Virus record (IMG/VR): IMGVR_UViG_3300017917_002963
Coordinates: 1 to 57,880 of that record
Strand: one strand, 5' to 3'
Length of the DNA: 57,880 nucleotides
Source of the DNA: a virus
A program made the translations under genes and the position numbers. The notes under the pieces are model-generated. The model saw only the letters and a program-made list of their open reading frames with translations. It was not told the DNA's origin and made no database searches. Within the stretch, counting starts at the first letter, position 1. Every line of letters starts with the position of its first letter. Below are positions 49,225-55,257 of this stretch, one piece after another.

Positions 49225-49394
49225 AACAGGTTGTGTACAAAGGTCTGGTGTTGGCCAAAGGCAGCACTGCCCTGGAACTGTGGGAACTGTGGCAGCGCGA
49301 GACCAAGGATCGCAATGCTGCACAGCGAAAGCTGGACCAGCACATGAAGGAAGTTGAGCAACGTCACCGTGACTTGTTGGAACGCTACAAATGA
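49221..49394 (+). CDS. 57-aa helical hypothetical protein
   Basis: MKQVVYKGLVLAKGSTALELWELW ... HMKEVEQRHRDLLERY. Coupled at both ends by 4-base overlaps, so almost certainly real. Likely a helical hairpin; unknown. Confidence 0.6.
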   Translation: MKQVVYKGLVLAKGSTALELWELWQRETKDRNAAQRKLDQHMKEVEQRHRDLLERYK

Positions 49395-49591
49395 CCTACA
49401 TACTGATGATTTTTACCATTGTTGCCGCTTCTGATGGCGCGCTGGAGCCACGTTCTGATTGGCGACCAATTGGCGAGTTCCACACTGTTCAGGAAGTCAA
49501 TCGTAAGATCAGTGGGCTCGAACTGTGTGAAGCTGCCGCACGCCGACTTCAATTGAAAACCAATTCCTATCAGTGTGTGCGATCCAGATAA
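49391..49591 (+). CDS. small protein with N-terminal signal or membrane anchor (66 aa)
   Basis: MTYILMIFTIVAASDGA is a plausible signal peptide or short anchor, followed by a soluble domain with two Cys (ELCEAAARRL ... YQCVRS) that could form a disulfide if exported. Unknown. Confidence 0.55.
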   Translation: MTYILMIFTIVAASDGALEPRSDWRPIGEFHTVQEVNRKISGLELCEAAARRLQLKTNSYQCVRSR

Positions 49592-49623
49592 GCTGACAGG
49601 CAAGACTTGGAACTGTTGAAATC

Positions 49624-49956
49624 ATGAAATACCTGTACATTGGTTGGTGTCGAGAAGGCACACATGACAAGGTTTGGGGCATTATTCAAATTGGATTTGA
49701 TAAAGATACTGCTGAATGGAGTGACCCAAACTACTATAAACATCAAAACAAATATGTCACCTTCTGGGGCCGGCGTGGTGCTAAACTGCAAACTAAATTG
49801 TGGGAGAGCAATAGCAACTACGATGCTGAACACATGTTTAAAAAGAAACAGGACAAGGGTTATAAAAGAATTCGTAAGAGTGAATTAGATACAGTATACC
49901 CTGAATTTCAGTCTGACTTGGAAAAAACAGCGTTTTGGGCTGCATTAAAAGCATGA
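49624..49956 (+). CDS. WGR-domain protein (110 aa)
   Basis: KYVTFWGRRGAKLQTKL ... AEHMFKKKQDKGYKRI matches the WGR domain (WGR, then a basic helix and K-GY). This is a nucleic-acid-binding module known from PARPs and bacterial MolR-type proteins. Here it makes up nearly the whole protein. DNA is AT-richer than neighbours, so it may be a recent acquisition. Confidence 0.75.
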   Translation: MKYLYIGWCREGTHDKVWGIIQIGFDKDTAEWSDPNYYKHQNKYVTFWGRRGAKLQTKLWESNSNYDAEHMFKKKQDKGYKRIRKSELDTVYPEFQSDLEKTAFWAALKA

Positions 49957-50252
49957 GCAAACACGGTCCTGTTTACTATGTGACTGGGTTCACATTCAAC
50001 AACATCTATGGTGGCCAGACCGAGGACTACAGCCGTTCCATCCAGCAGATCAAGCGCTTGGCCCCTGGAGCGAATACTTGGGCGAACCGCTGGAAGCTGG
50101 GCAAGTGGAATTTAGCTGACCACCGTGGTAGTCTTGGTTATTTTGACACTCTGCGAGAAGCCAAGGCCCATGCACAAGCAATGTGGCCCGGTTGTGGATT
50201 CAAATCTTCTACACAGTTCAGGCGCGAATACGACCGGGAGGATAACTCATGA
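49953..50252 (+). CDS. hypothetical protein (99 aa)
   Basis: ATG 49953 overlaps the WGR stop. YYVTGFTFNNIYGG and GSLGYFDTLREAKAHAQAMWPG give an alpha/beta domain. Unknown. Coupled to the next gene. Confidence 0.55.
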   Translation: MSKHGPVYYVTGFTFNNIYGGQTEDYSRSIQQIKRLAPGANTWANRWKLGKWNLADHRGSLGYFDTLREAKAHAQAMWPGCGFKSSTQFRREYDREDNS

Positions 50253-50488
50253 GCCGATCCAAAACCAAACAACTACAGCGCCGCTGCGCCGGCAAGCGCT
50301 CGTTTGACACGCTTGACCAAGCCAAGGCAGCGGCTGCGGGCCTGGCCTGGCGTCTTGAGAAACAGGGCAACCCCAAGGCCACATTCCTGCGCGCCTACGG
50401 GTGCCACTGCGGGCGGTTCCATTTTGGTAACAGCAAGGTCATCGACTGGGCAAAAGTTACCAAACCGTTTACATCCTTGATCAAGTGA
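50249..50488 (+). CDS. small basic Cys-containing protein (79 aa)
   Basis: MSRSKTKQLQRRCAGKRSFDTLDQAKAAAAG ... AYGCHCGRFHFG: the layout (basic helix, then CxCxxxH) resembles a single-zinc nucleic-acid-binding protein. Unknown specific role. Confidence 0.6.
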   Translation: MSRSKTKQLQRRCAGKRSFDTLDQAKAAAAGLAWRLEKQGNPKATFLRAYGCHCGRFHFGNSKVIDWAKVTKPFTSLIK

Positions 50489-50515
50489 CTGACACCAACC
50501 TTATGGAGACATGAT

Positions 50516-50752
50516 ATGAAACTCATTGCAAGCATGATCGCTGTTTTGGCCCTTGTGGGCTGCACCAAACCTGCCGAAAAATCCTCCGCAGTGGGCCGCG
50601 AGTTTGTTGTGGAAACACTGTTCACTCACGAGGGATGCACAGTGTATCGATTCATTGATGGTGGCAACCATCGCTACTTCACCAACTGCAATGGTTCTAC
50701 AGAATGGCGTGAAACTCATGGCAAGACTACTCGCAGGGTCGGCATTGACTAA
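50516..50752 (+). CDS. small lipoprotein (78 aa)
   Basis: MKLIASMIAVLALVGCTKP is a classical signal peptide with lipobox (LVGC, lipidated Cys 16). The mature part has EGCTVYRFIDGGNHRYFTNC, a pattern I recall as the DUF4884 family. It would sit in the inner or outer membrane; superinfection exclusion or spanin-like roles are only possibilities. Confidence 0.8.
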   Translation: MKLIASMIAVLALVGCTKPAEKSSAVGREFVVETLFTHEGCTVYRFIDGGNHRYFTNCNGSTEWRETHGKTTRRVGID

Positions 50753-50773
50753 AAATCCATTCTCTGTTACAAT
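50745..50773 (+). promoter_or_regulatory. sigma70-like promoter overlapping the lipoprotein stop
   Basis: TTGACT (50745-50750), 17-base spacer, TACAAT (50768-50773). Drives the 50804 gene. Confidence 0.8.
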
Positions 50774-50803
50774 CATTTTTAGTAATCAACTCAAGGAATC
50801 ACT

Positions 50804-51748
50804 ATGGGATGCTGGAACAAAACGTGCGGTCTGAGCAATCTTCAAATCACAGCAGGCACCCCGGTGTATGTGTTTGTGTTGGAGCGAAACAAAACCTATG
50901 ATGGGTGTTATGCCACAGGACTGTATCGTCCCTCGTTGTTTCCGTTTGTGAGTGAATACAACGACTACGGCGGCGGCGAAAACAGTTCAGGCGCTGCACT
51001 GGATTTGCTCATGGGCAGCATCAAGAACAAACTTGTGGAAATGCCCGAGGGCGAGAACAAATATCACGATATCCCAGTCACCCGCGACGGGTTTGACCCT
51101 GACAAGTTCTTTGACGCTGTGCATGAAGGACGCCTGAGCATTCAAGGGCGGTTCAGCCTCGAACCCACCGAACTGTCATTCACCATGATGCGCAAGGATA
51201 TTGTGGATGACTTGCTGAAAACTCGTGAACTGGTGCGTTATGTGGGTGACGGCAAAGGCAACTATGACCCGCATGATCTTGGCAGCCTGGACTACCATCG
51301 CCACTGCTTCACCGACATTGTGGACAGCTTGAAACCCATGTTGACACACATGATGACTGACTACCGGGCGTTGCCCAAGGAAGAAGGTTTCTTCCTGGTG
51401 GACCGCTTGCATGATTATCGTGATCAATATCTGGCTGCTGACTGGATGGTTGGGTATAACGAGCATCTTTACAGTCGCTTGGTTGACGCACGCCAAATCC
51501 TGCGCAAAATGCTGGAAGTTGGCACTGCTGACGCTGTGGATCGTGTGATCCCGGTGTTGACTGATTTCCTGCGAGGTCGGTTCATTGACGATTTTATGCA
51601 CTCGGCTCGCAAGACCTGGGTGCCTGGTGGACACGAAGGTTCGCAAAGCTCCAGCGATGCTGCATTGGTGGCCTTGTTCGGAGCCACATTGCGGGCAATC
51701 AATCGTGAACGCAAGGAAGACGGCCACAAGCCACTCAAAATCAAATGA
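50804..51748 (+). CDS. conserved phage protein with Cys-rich start (314 aa)
   Basis: MGCWNKTCGLSNLQITAGTPVYVFVLE is a distinctive start I recall from other phage hypothetical proteins. The middle and end are helical. It has its own promoter, hence probably early or middle expressed. Function unknown. Confidence 0.7.
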   Translation: MGCWNKTCGLSNLQITAGTPVYVFVLERNKTYDGCYATGLYRPSLFPFVSEYNDYGGGENSSGAALDLLMGSIKNKLVEMPEGENKYHDIPVTRDGFDPDKFFDAVHEGRLSIQGRFSLEPTELSFTMMRKDIVDDLLKTRELVRYVGDGKGNYDPHDLGSLDYHRHCFTDIVDSLKPMLTHMMTDYRALPKEEGFFLVDRLHDYRDQYLAADWMVGYNEHLYSRLVDARQILRKMLEVGTADAVDRVIPVLTDFLRGRFIDDFMHSARKTWVPGGHEGSQSSSDAALVALFGATLRAINRERKEDGHKPLKIK

Positions 51749-52008
51749 CACTACGTTATTACAAAATTCGCAAAAAGTCGGACCCCACTCAGTTTCGCAA
51801 AGCTGATGGCACTTGGAATCAGTCGGGCAAGGTGTATGACACCATTGGCAAACTGCGCTCGGTGTTGACTTACACACTCAACAACCCCTACTCCAGCAAC
51901 CGACTTGATGACTGGGAAATTGTGGAGTTTGAAGTGGTGCAACGCGAGGTGCATCAAGTGAACGACATGATTCGGCCCGAACAATTGGTCAAACTTCTCA
52001 AACGATAA
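51745..52008 (+). CDS. hypothetical protein (87 aa)
   Basis: MTLRYYKIRKKSDPTQF ... WEIVEFEVVQREVHQV. Overlaps the upstream stop; beta-rich. Unknown. Confidence 0.55.
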   Translation: MTLRYYKIRKKSDPTQFRKADGTWNQSGKVYDTIGKLRSVLTYTLNNPYSSNRLDDWEIVEFEVVQREVHQVNDMIRPEQLVKLLKR

Positions 52009-52012
52009 CAAT

Positions 52013-52255
52013 ATGGAATATCCAGAAGAATATTGGCCCATGCATCTGCCCTGCGGTGGCGTGGCTCGGTTTGACTTCGACAGTGGCATCAGTTATCGTT
52101 GTCAAGACTGCGGTGCAGTGGTTGGCAGCGTCGGGCAGCCCCGAAAGTGCCGAGAAGAGGCTGACAAATGGGCGGCCTACGAGAAAGAAGGAATGTGGCG
52201 TTGGGACTACCGTGTTGGTCAACCGCAAGCCATCCAGGAGCCTGCAAAATCATGA
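52013..52255 (+). CDS. small zinc-ribbon-like protein (80 aa)
   Basis: HLPCGGVARFDFDSGISYRCQDCGAV has one Cys plus a CxxC knuckle, giving a probable zinc-binding site. Coupled to the next gene by a 4-base overlap. Confidence 0.6.
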   Translation: MEYPEEYWPMHLPCGGVARFDFDSGISYRCQDCGAVVGSVGQPRKCREEADKWAAYEKEGMWRWDYRVGQPQAIQEPAKS

Positions 52256-52530
52256 AGTTTCGAGCCAGCAACCCAGACCGCTGGCAGCTGGTCAGTGACA
52301 ATGCTGTGTGGATGTTTCCAGCACAAATCCAGCTCAGCACAGTGGAACTGGGCCTAGGCGGCATAGCCGGCGATAGGTTTGAGTCTTGTTTGTTTTGGGC
52401 CGACGGCGAAAGTGACGTGGTAGCCCGTTATGCCACTCGCGAGCAGGCTTATCAAGGGCATCGAGACTTGGAAGACCAGCATGGTCTCACGCGGCGGATC
52501 AATCCCTGGAACCACTACCTTTGGGATTGA
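52252..52530 (+). CDS. hypothetical protein (92 aa)
   Basis: ATG 52252. WQLVSDNAVWMFPAQIQLSTVELGLGG ... HRDLEDQHGLTRRINPWNHYLWD. Last protein gene before the tRNA region; unknown. Confidence 0.55.
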   Translation: MKFRASNPDRWQLVSDNAVWMFPAQIQLSTVELGLGGIAGDRFESCLFWADGESDVVARYATREQAYQGHRDLEDQHGLTRRINPWNHYLWD

Positions 52531-52551
52531 ACGGCACCTGCCCAAAACCAC

Positions 52552-52580
52552 TCGACAATAAATAACAGTGTTGCTACACT
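52552..52580 (+). promoter_or_regulatory. sigma70-like promoter for the tRNA region
   Basis: TCGACA (52552-52557), 17-base spacer, TACACT (52575-52580), ending 8 bases before tRNA-Met. A TAAATA box (52560-52565) overlaps the spacer. Confidence 0.75.
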
Positions 52581-52588
52581 GTGAGCAT

Positions 52589-52664
52589 GCGCCGGTAGCT
52601 CAATGGTTAGAGCAGTGGACTCATAATCCATTGGTTGGGGGTTCAAGTCCCTCCGGGCGCACCA
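52589..52664 (+). tRNA. tRNA-Met (CAT)
   Basis: Standard 76-base cloverleaf with encoded CCA. The acceptor is GCGCCGG/CGGGCGC with one G-G mismatch. D arm GCTC/GAGC. Anticodon arm GTGGA-CTCATAA-TCCAT. T loop TTCAAGT. CAT could also be an elongator Ile decoder if modified to lysidine. Confidence 0.93.
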
Positions 52665-52669
52665 AATTT

Positions 52670-52744
52670 CTGGGGTTCGTATAATGGATAATACAGGGGT
52701 CTTCTAAGCCCTTAATAGAGGTTCGATTCCTCTACCCCGGGCCA
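52670..52744 (+). tRNA. tRNA-Arg (TCT)
   Basis: 75 bases. Acceptor CTGGGGT/ACCCCGG, discriminator G, CCA encoded. D arm GTAT/ATAC, anticodon loop CTTCTAA, T loop TTCGATT. It sits 5 bases after tRNA-Met and would read AGA, a codon usually rare in GC-leaning hosts. Confidence 0.92.
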
Positions 52745-52764
52745 ACTTTTTCAAAAGGTGTTTC

Positions 52765-53043
52765 ATGAGCGACAAGTCCAAACCCATCAAAGTGATTTTT
52801 TCCCCCGGCTGTTTTGACCACTTGGACTTGGCGAGCCAGGACGAAGTGGATCAGCTGACTCAAGAGCTGACAGAAATGTTTGCCAACATGACTCCGGAAC
52901 AACTTGAGGGCATGAGTGTGCAACTGAGCGAGGAAGAATTCCAAGCCATCATGGCGGACCTGGCAGAGGAAGATGCGGCCGATGCCCTGGCTGCACAAGA
53001 GCTCAACCTCATGCACTTCCCTGCACCCACCACTCTGCAGTGA
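52765..53043 (+). CDS. acidic hypothetical protein (92 aa)
   Basis: Starts 20 bases after tRNA-Arg with Shine-Dalgarno AAAGG. Very Glu/Asp-rich helical protein (DEVDQLTQELTEMFANMTPEQLEG). Possibly a DNA mimic or adaptor by charge alone; not assignable. Confidence 0.6.
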   Translation: MSDKSKPIKVIFSPGCFDHLDLASQDEVDQLTQELTEMFANMTPEQLEGMSVQLSEEEFQAIMADLAEEDAADALAAQELNLMHFPAPTTLQ

Positions 53044-53088
53044 CAGTGTGCATGCCCGAAATAACGGTACTGGTCAATAAATACCAGC

Positions 53089-53169
53089 ATGTTGAGACTG
53101 CTGGCAATATTCATTTTCGTGGTTTGGCTGCTACGGCAGTGGAACGAAAAATCCGATGACGACAAGTGA
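53089..53169 (+). CDS. candidate 26-aa membrane microprotein
   Basis: ATG 53089 follows a TAAATACC box at 53077. The peptide is one hydrophobic helix (LLAIFIFVVWLL) plus a charged tail (NEKSDDDK). No clear Shine-Dalgarno, so low confidence, but charge and hydrophobicity match small phage membrane proteins. Confidence 0.35.
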   Translation: MLRLLAIFIFVVWLLRQWNEKSDDDK

Positions 53170-53184
53170 TGTTGCCCAAAACAT

Positions 53185-53213
53185 TTGACAAGTGTTATAC
53201 TATCAAAAATAAT
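53185..53213 (+). promoter_or_regulatory. sigma70-like promoter
   Basis: TTGACA (53185-53190), 17-base spacer, AATAAT (53208-53213), just upstream of the 53225 gene. Confidence 0.6.
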
Positions 53214-53224
53214 AGAGTTAACCA

Positions 53225-53461
53225 ATGAGCGGATTCAACACATACAATGAATGCGTAGAGTGGTCAAAAGAATATATCGGTAGCCAAGAACTATGGATAT
53301 TTGAGGATCATGATGGTGAGTTCCACGCTATTTCGCTGGTCAACGGTCAAGCAACATTCAATCACTACGCACATACAAACAAGTGGATTCCGCGAGGTAG
53401 GGTGTTTACTGAAACCAAAGTGGTCACAATGTGGACCGGAGTGCAGCCTGACCCATTATAA
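53225..53461 (+). CDS. hypothetical protein (78 aa)
   Basis: MSGFNTYNECVEWSKEYIG ... LWIFEDHDGEFHAISLVNGQATF. Beta-rich small protein with its own promoter, immediately before the tmRNA gene. Unknown. Confidence 0.6.
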   Translation: MSGFNTYNECVEWSKEYIGSQELWIFEDHDGEFHAISLVNGQATFNHYAHTNKWIPRGRVFTETKVVTMWTGVQPDPL

Positions 53462-53569
53462 AGCATGCTAGCGAAGGACTAACCTTTTAAACTAGGGGGA
53501 CGACCAATCCCGAGATACATTTCAACGAAAGTTGACGCTGGTACGGCTAGTATGTTTTATAATGGATCA

Positions 53570-53645
53570 TAAGTAAGAGTTATTGCTGTATGAAGTGAGC
53601 AGAAACGGATTCAAGACGCGGGTTCGACTCCCGCCTGGTCCACCA
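53570..53645 (+). ncRNA. tmRNA acceptor piece
   Basis: Contains the 3' tRNA-like half: GACGCGGGTTCGACTCCCGC matches the near-invariant tmRNA T-arm region, followed by acceptor CTGGTCC (53635-53641), A, CCA. The 5' boundary is estimated from the TATAAT at 53558. Confidence 0.8.
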
Positions 53646-53725
53646 CAAGTAATCTAGAATGTGCTGTAGAAGCATAGAAGACCACTAAGCGGGCAACAGG
53701 ACTTGGGTTTTAGATTACTTTTGAT
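53646..53725 (+). ncRNA. tmRNA intervening segment with paired ends
   Basis: AAGTAATCTA (53647-53656) is perfectly complementary to TAGATTACTT (53711-53720). The spacer would thus fold into a 10-bp stem stacked on the acceptor stem, presenting both piece ends for processing. The loop is 54 bases. Confidence 0.8.
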
Positions 53726-53890
53726 GGGCCAGACCTGGCTTCGATTGGGTCAAGAGTATGCAAATGGACAGCACGGTAGGCGATGACCGTAAATCAAGCA
53801 AAATAGTAACTGCAACCGCAGCTAACGACGAAGTCTTCGCTCTCGCAGCGTGATTTCCGAGGCAACTATGCCTTGTCACCCAAAATAGTA
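53726..53890 (+). ncRNA. tmRNA coding piece
   Basis: Begins GGGCCAGACCTGGCTTCGAT and carries the tag reading frame. A hairpin (GAGGC ... GCCTT) downstream of the tag stop probably ends the piece. The 3' end is uncertain. Confidence 0.8.
53809..53853 (+). CDS. tmRNA proteolysis tag (TATAANDEVFALAA)
   Basis: In frame after TAGTA (53804-53808), the position equivalent to UAGUC in E. coli, codons give TATAANDEVFALAA then TGA. The ANDE ... ALAA form matches beta/gammaproteobacterial tags recognised by ClpXP/ClpAP. The exact resume codon (ACT or GCA) is not certain. Confidence 0.85.
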   Translation, partial: TATAANDEVFALAA

Positions 53891-53917
53891 AAAAGGCTAC
53901 TTCGGTAGCCTTTTTTC
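53891..53917 (+). terminator. rho-independent terminator of tmRNA
   Basis: AAGGCTAC-TTCG-GTAGCCTT stem with a TTCG tetraloop followed by a T tract. Confidence 0.92.
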
Positions 53918-53952
53918 TTGGTTTTTTGTGATCTGTCATATATAATAACACT

Positions 53953-54048
53953 ATGAAACGCACCAACACATCACTCAACATATTGTGGTCCTTAGACAAT
54001 CTGGCCACCTATGAGCGTGACTATGGTGGGAGGTCTTTGTTGAGTTGA
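53953..54048 (+). CDS. possible 31-aa leader peptide
   Basis: ATG 53953 lies just after TATAATAACAC. The frame (MKRTNTSLNILWSL ... GGRSLLS) ends inside the left arm of an inverted repeat that can compete with the terminator at 54082. No clear Shine-Dalgarno. It could be a leader peptide in an attenuator, or a leaderless microprotein. Confidence 0.35.
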   Translation: MKRTNTSLNILWSLDNLATYERDYGGRSLLS

Positions 54049-54083
54049 CACTGTGACAGTGTAGTGATAACCCAACAAAGACC
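54032..54083 (+). promoter_or_regulatory. inverted repeat overlapping a terminator (attenuator-like)
   Basis: GGTCTTTGTTG (54032-54042) pairs perfectly with CAACAAAGACC (54073-54083). The last three bases are shared with the terminator stem beginning at 54082, so the two hairpins may be mutually influencing. Confidence 0.5.
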
Positions 54084-54110
54084 CTCCAAACTGGAGGGTT
54101 TTGTTTTTTG
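54082..54110 (+). terminator. rho-independent terminator
   Basis: CCCTCC-AAACT-GGAGGG stem followed by TTTTGTTTTTT. Confidence 0.88.
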
Positions 54111-54113
54111 TAG

Positions 54114-54142
54114 TTGACTGAAAATCCCAGTGGTGCTACAAT
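54114..54142 (+). promoter_or_regulatory. sigma70-like promoter
   Basis: TTGACT (54114-54119), 17-base spacer, TACAAT (54137-54142), right after the terminator. It restarts transcription into the tRNA array. Confidence 0.8.
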
Positions 54143-54217
54143 AGAGACAACTAGGAAGAACTGTGTTGCAAGTTTTTCCCAACAGCAGGCAGTGTTGCAA
54201 AACAACAACACCTGCAG

Positions 54218-54246
54218 TTGACACAAAAAGCTGTATGTCTTACAAT
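54218..54246 (+). promoter_or_regulatory. sigma70-like promoter
   Basis: TTGACA (54218-54223), 17-base spacer, TACAAT (54241-54246). Nearly the same layout as the promoter at 54501. Confidence 0.8.
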
Positions 54247-54305
54247 AGATGTATGGTAAGGAGAACGGTGCATCGACACTGTGATCCCAAGTTCGTTAAC
54301 AATCA

Positions 54306-54493
54306 GCAGTGCAGTTTAGGCTGATGACGGCAATCGTCAGAAGGTCTGTATCTTGTCCCTTGGCGCACCGCTTTGCCGAGCGCACCGCTTAGGAGTCGCC
54401 CATAGTGTAGCGGAATGCATACCGTCCTAACAGGACGGGGGCTGGGTTCGAGTCCCAATGGTGTTTAACAAGCGTCAGCCTAAACTGCACTGC
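54306..54493 (+). repeat. 19-bp perfect inverted repeat enclosing a tRNA-like element
   Basis: GCAGTGCAGTTTAGGCTGA (54306-54324) and its exact reverse complement (54475-54493) bracket 150 bases. Those contain a TGACG-GCAAT-CGTCA hairpin, a tandem GCGCACCGCTT motif and the tRNA-like element at 54396-54470. The stem would isolate this RNA domain. Confidence 0.85.
54396..54470 (+). tRNA. tRNA-like element with AAC anticodon and poorly paired acceptor
   Basis: A clear anticodon arm (CCGTC-CTAACAG-GACGG, anticodon AAC, nominally Val) and T arm (TGGG-TTCGAGT-CCCA) are present. The D arm is weak (TGT/GCA), and the flanking acceptor strands do not pair beyond four bases. No CCA. Either a decayed tRNA or a tRNA-like domain within the bracketing stem. 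Confidence 0.45.
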
Positions 54494-54500
54494 AGAACAG

Positions 54501-54529
54501 TTGACACAAAATCGCAGGCGTGCTACAAT
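54501..54529 (+). promoter_or_regulatory. sigma70-like promoter
   Basis: TTGACA (54501-54506), 17-base spacer, TACAAT (54524-54529), just after the 19-bp inverted repeat. Confidence 0.8.
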
Positions 54530-54584
54530 GCATGCATGCGTTGAGAAATCAACATTGTTCATTAAAAATTTGCACACATGGCAT

Positions 54585-54644
54585 TCCTGGAACTTGACTT
54601 AGATGTCAGTTCAGCGGACTTGTTCCGCAGAGCGGTTCCAGGAG
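54585..54644 (+). ncRNA. structured RNA segment
   Basis: TCCTGGAAC pairs with GTTCCAGGA at the ends of this segment and encloses a GCGGA-CTTGT-TCCGC hairpin. No tRNA features. Part of the array transcript. Confidence 0.45.
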
Positions 54645-54734
54645 GCCATATTCAAACGCACTAGATTTCTTTTGGTCGCATGACGGCGCTGTCCGGACTT
54701 GTGCTAGATTCCTTTTAGTGTGTTTGAATATGGC
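54645..54734 (+). repeat. spacer hairpin 1 (18-bp stem, 54-nt loop)
   Basis: GCCATATTCAAACGCACT (54645-54662) pairs with AGTGTGTTTGAATATGGC (54717-54734) with one G-U. The loop contains two copies of CTAGATTYCTTTT. Same design as the other array spacers. Confidence 0.85.
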
Positions 54735-54780
54735 ATGTGTCTGATCCACACTTGTCATAGTCGGGAGTAATTAACCCGAC

Positions 54781-54910
54781 GACCCGTGGTAGTTTAATGG
54801 TAAAACGCAGCGAGGCGTTGGTTCGAACCCAACCTTGGGGTACGCCCTGAGTAGCTCAGTCGGTAGAGCGCAGCGCGATGAGGGTTTCGAAGTCCCTCCC
54901 ACAATGGGTC
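54781..54910 (+). ncRNA. paired tRNA-like units without anticodon arms, acceptor strands swapped
   Basis: Unit 1 has strand GACCCGT, D arm GTTT-AATGGTA-AAAC, then only GCAGCGAGGC, T arm GTTGG-TTCGAAC-CCAAC and strand CTTGGGG. Unit 2 has strand CCCTGAG, TA, D arm GCTC-AGTCGGTA-GAGC, then GCAGCGCG, T arm around GAGGG/CCCTC and strand ATGGGTC. Acceptors do not pair within units. GACCCGT pairs with ATGGGTC (7/7, one G-U), and CTTGGGG with CCCTGAG (7/7, two G-U) across a TACG tetraloop. The result is a six-armed tRNA-like RNA with no anticodon. Confidence 0.75.
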
Positions 54911-55003
54911 ATTAGCGAGATTTTTACAGAGGCTGGTAACCTAGGAACCCGTATCAGGCGGGGCTTGCAGAATGACCATCTGCATGTAAATGTCTCACTA
55001 ATG
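54910..55003 (+). repeat. spacer hairpin 2
   Basis: CATTAGCGAGA (54910-54920) pairs with TCTCACTAATG (54993-55003) with one mismatch. Pairing continues TTTTACA with TGTAAA(T). The loop is about 56 bases. It starts on the last base of the swapped tRNA-like element. Confidence 0.75.
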
Positions 55004-55018
55004 CCTCATATCAAGGCG

Positions 55019-55100
55019 CTATATGCAAACGCACTCTATCCTGGATCGTATGGTCTGGGAGACAACAGGGCTCATGCTCTGGTAGTGTGTTTCCATATAG
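55019..55100 (+). repeat. spacer hairpin 3
   Basis: CTATATGCAAACGCACT (55019-55035) pairs with AGTGTGTTTCCATATAG (55084-55100), 16 of 17 positions. The AAACGCACT/AGTGTGTTT core is shared with hairpin 1. It ends one base before tRNA-Glu. Confidence 0.85.
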
Positions 55101-55101
55101 T

Positions 55102-55176
55102 GGAGCTATCGTCTATCGGTTAGGACATCAGGTTTTCATCCTGAGAAGCGGGGTTCGATTCCCCGTAGCTCTTCCA
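55102..55176 (+). tRNA. tRNA-Glu (TTC), copy 1
   Basis: Acceptor GGAGCTA/TAGCTCT (terminal G-U), discriminator T, CCA encoded. The D region CGTCTATCGGTTAGGAC is typical for Glu. Anticodon arm TCAGG-TTTTCAT-CCTGA. T loop TTCGATT. Confidence 0.88.
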
Positions 55177-55181
55177 AGTTT

Positions 55182-55254
55182 TTGAAGTGTAAGGCATATG
55201 GGTAAGTGACTTGGCTCACGCTGATATCGACCGCCCGTTAGCAGTGCATTTCAA
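55182..55254 (+). repeat. spacer hairpin 4
   Basis: TTGAAGTGTA (55182-55191) pairs with TGCATTTCAA (55245-55254) over ten positions with G-U pairs. It starts 5 bases after the Glu CCA and ends 3 bases before tRNA-Asp. The loop is 53 bases. Confidence 0.75.
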
Positions 55255-55257
55255 TCT

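Larger units (their letters stand above)
53566..53890 (+). ncRNA. ssrA: circularly permuted (two-piece) tmRNA gene
   Basis: The tRNA-like 3' half (T arm GCGGG-TTCGACT-CCCGC, acceptor CTGGTCC, then ACCA ending 53645) lies upstream of the tRNA-like 5' half (GGGCCAG at 53726, then ACCTGGCTTCGATTGGG, the conserved tmRNA start). CTGGTCC and GGGCCAG pair over seven positions with one G-U. The resume-and-tag region follows. This is the arrangement of processed two-piece tmRNAs known from alphaproteobacteria, cyanobacteria and some betaproteobacteria. tmRNA with SmpB rescues stalled ribosomes and tags proteins for proteolysis. A TATAAT (53558-53563) precedes it and a perfect terminator follows. Confidence 0.9.

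Noticed and set aside
54781-54910. Two decayed tRNA genes by simple deletion
   Set aside because: Independent loss of both anticodon arms would not make the four acceptor strands pair perfectly in a swapped pattern.
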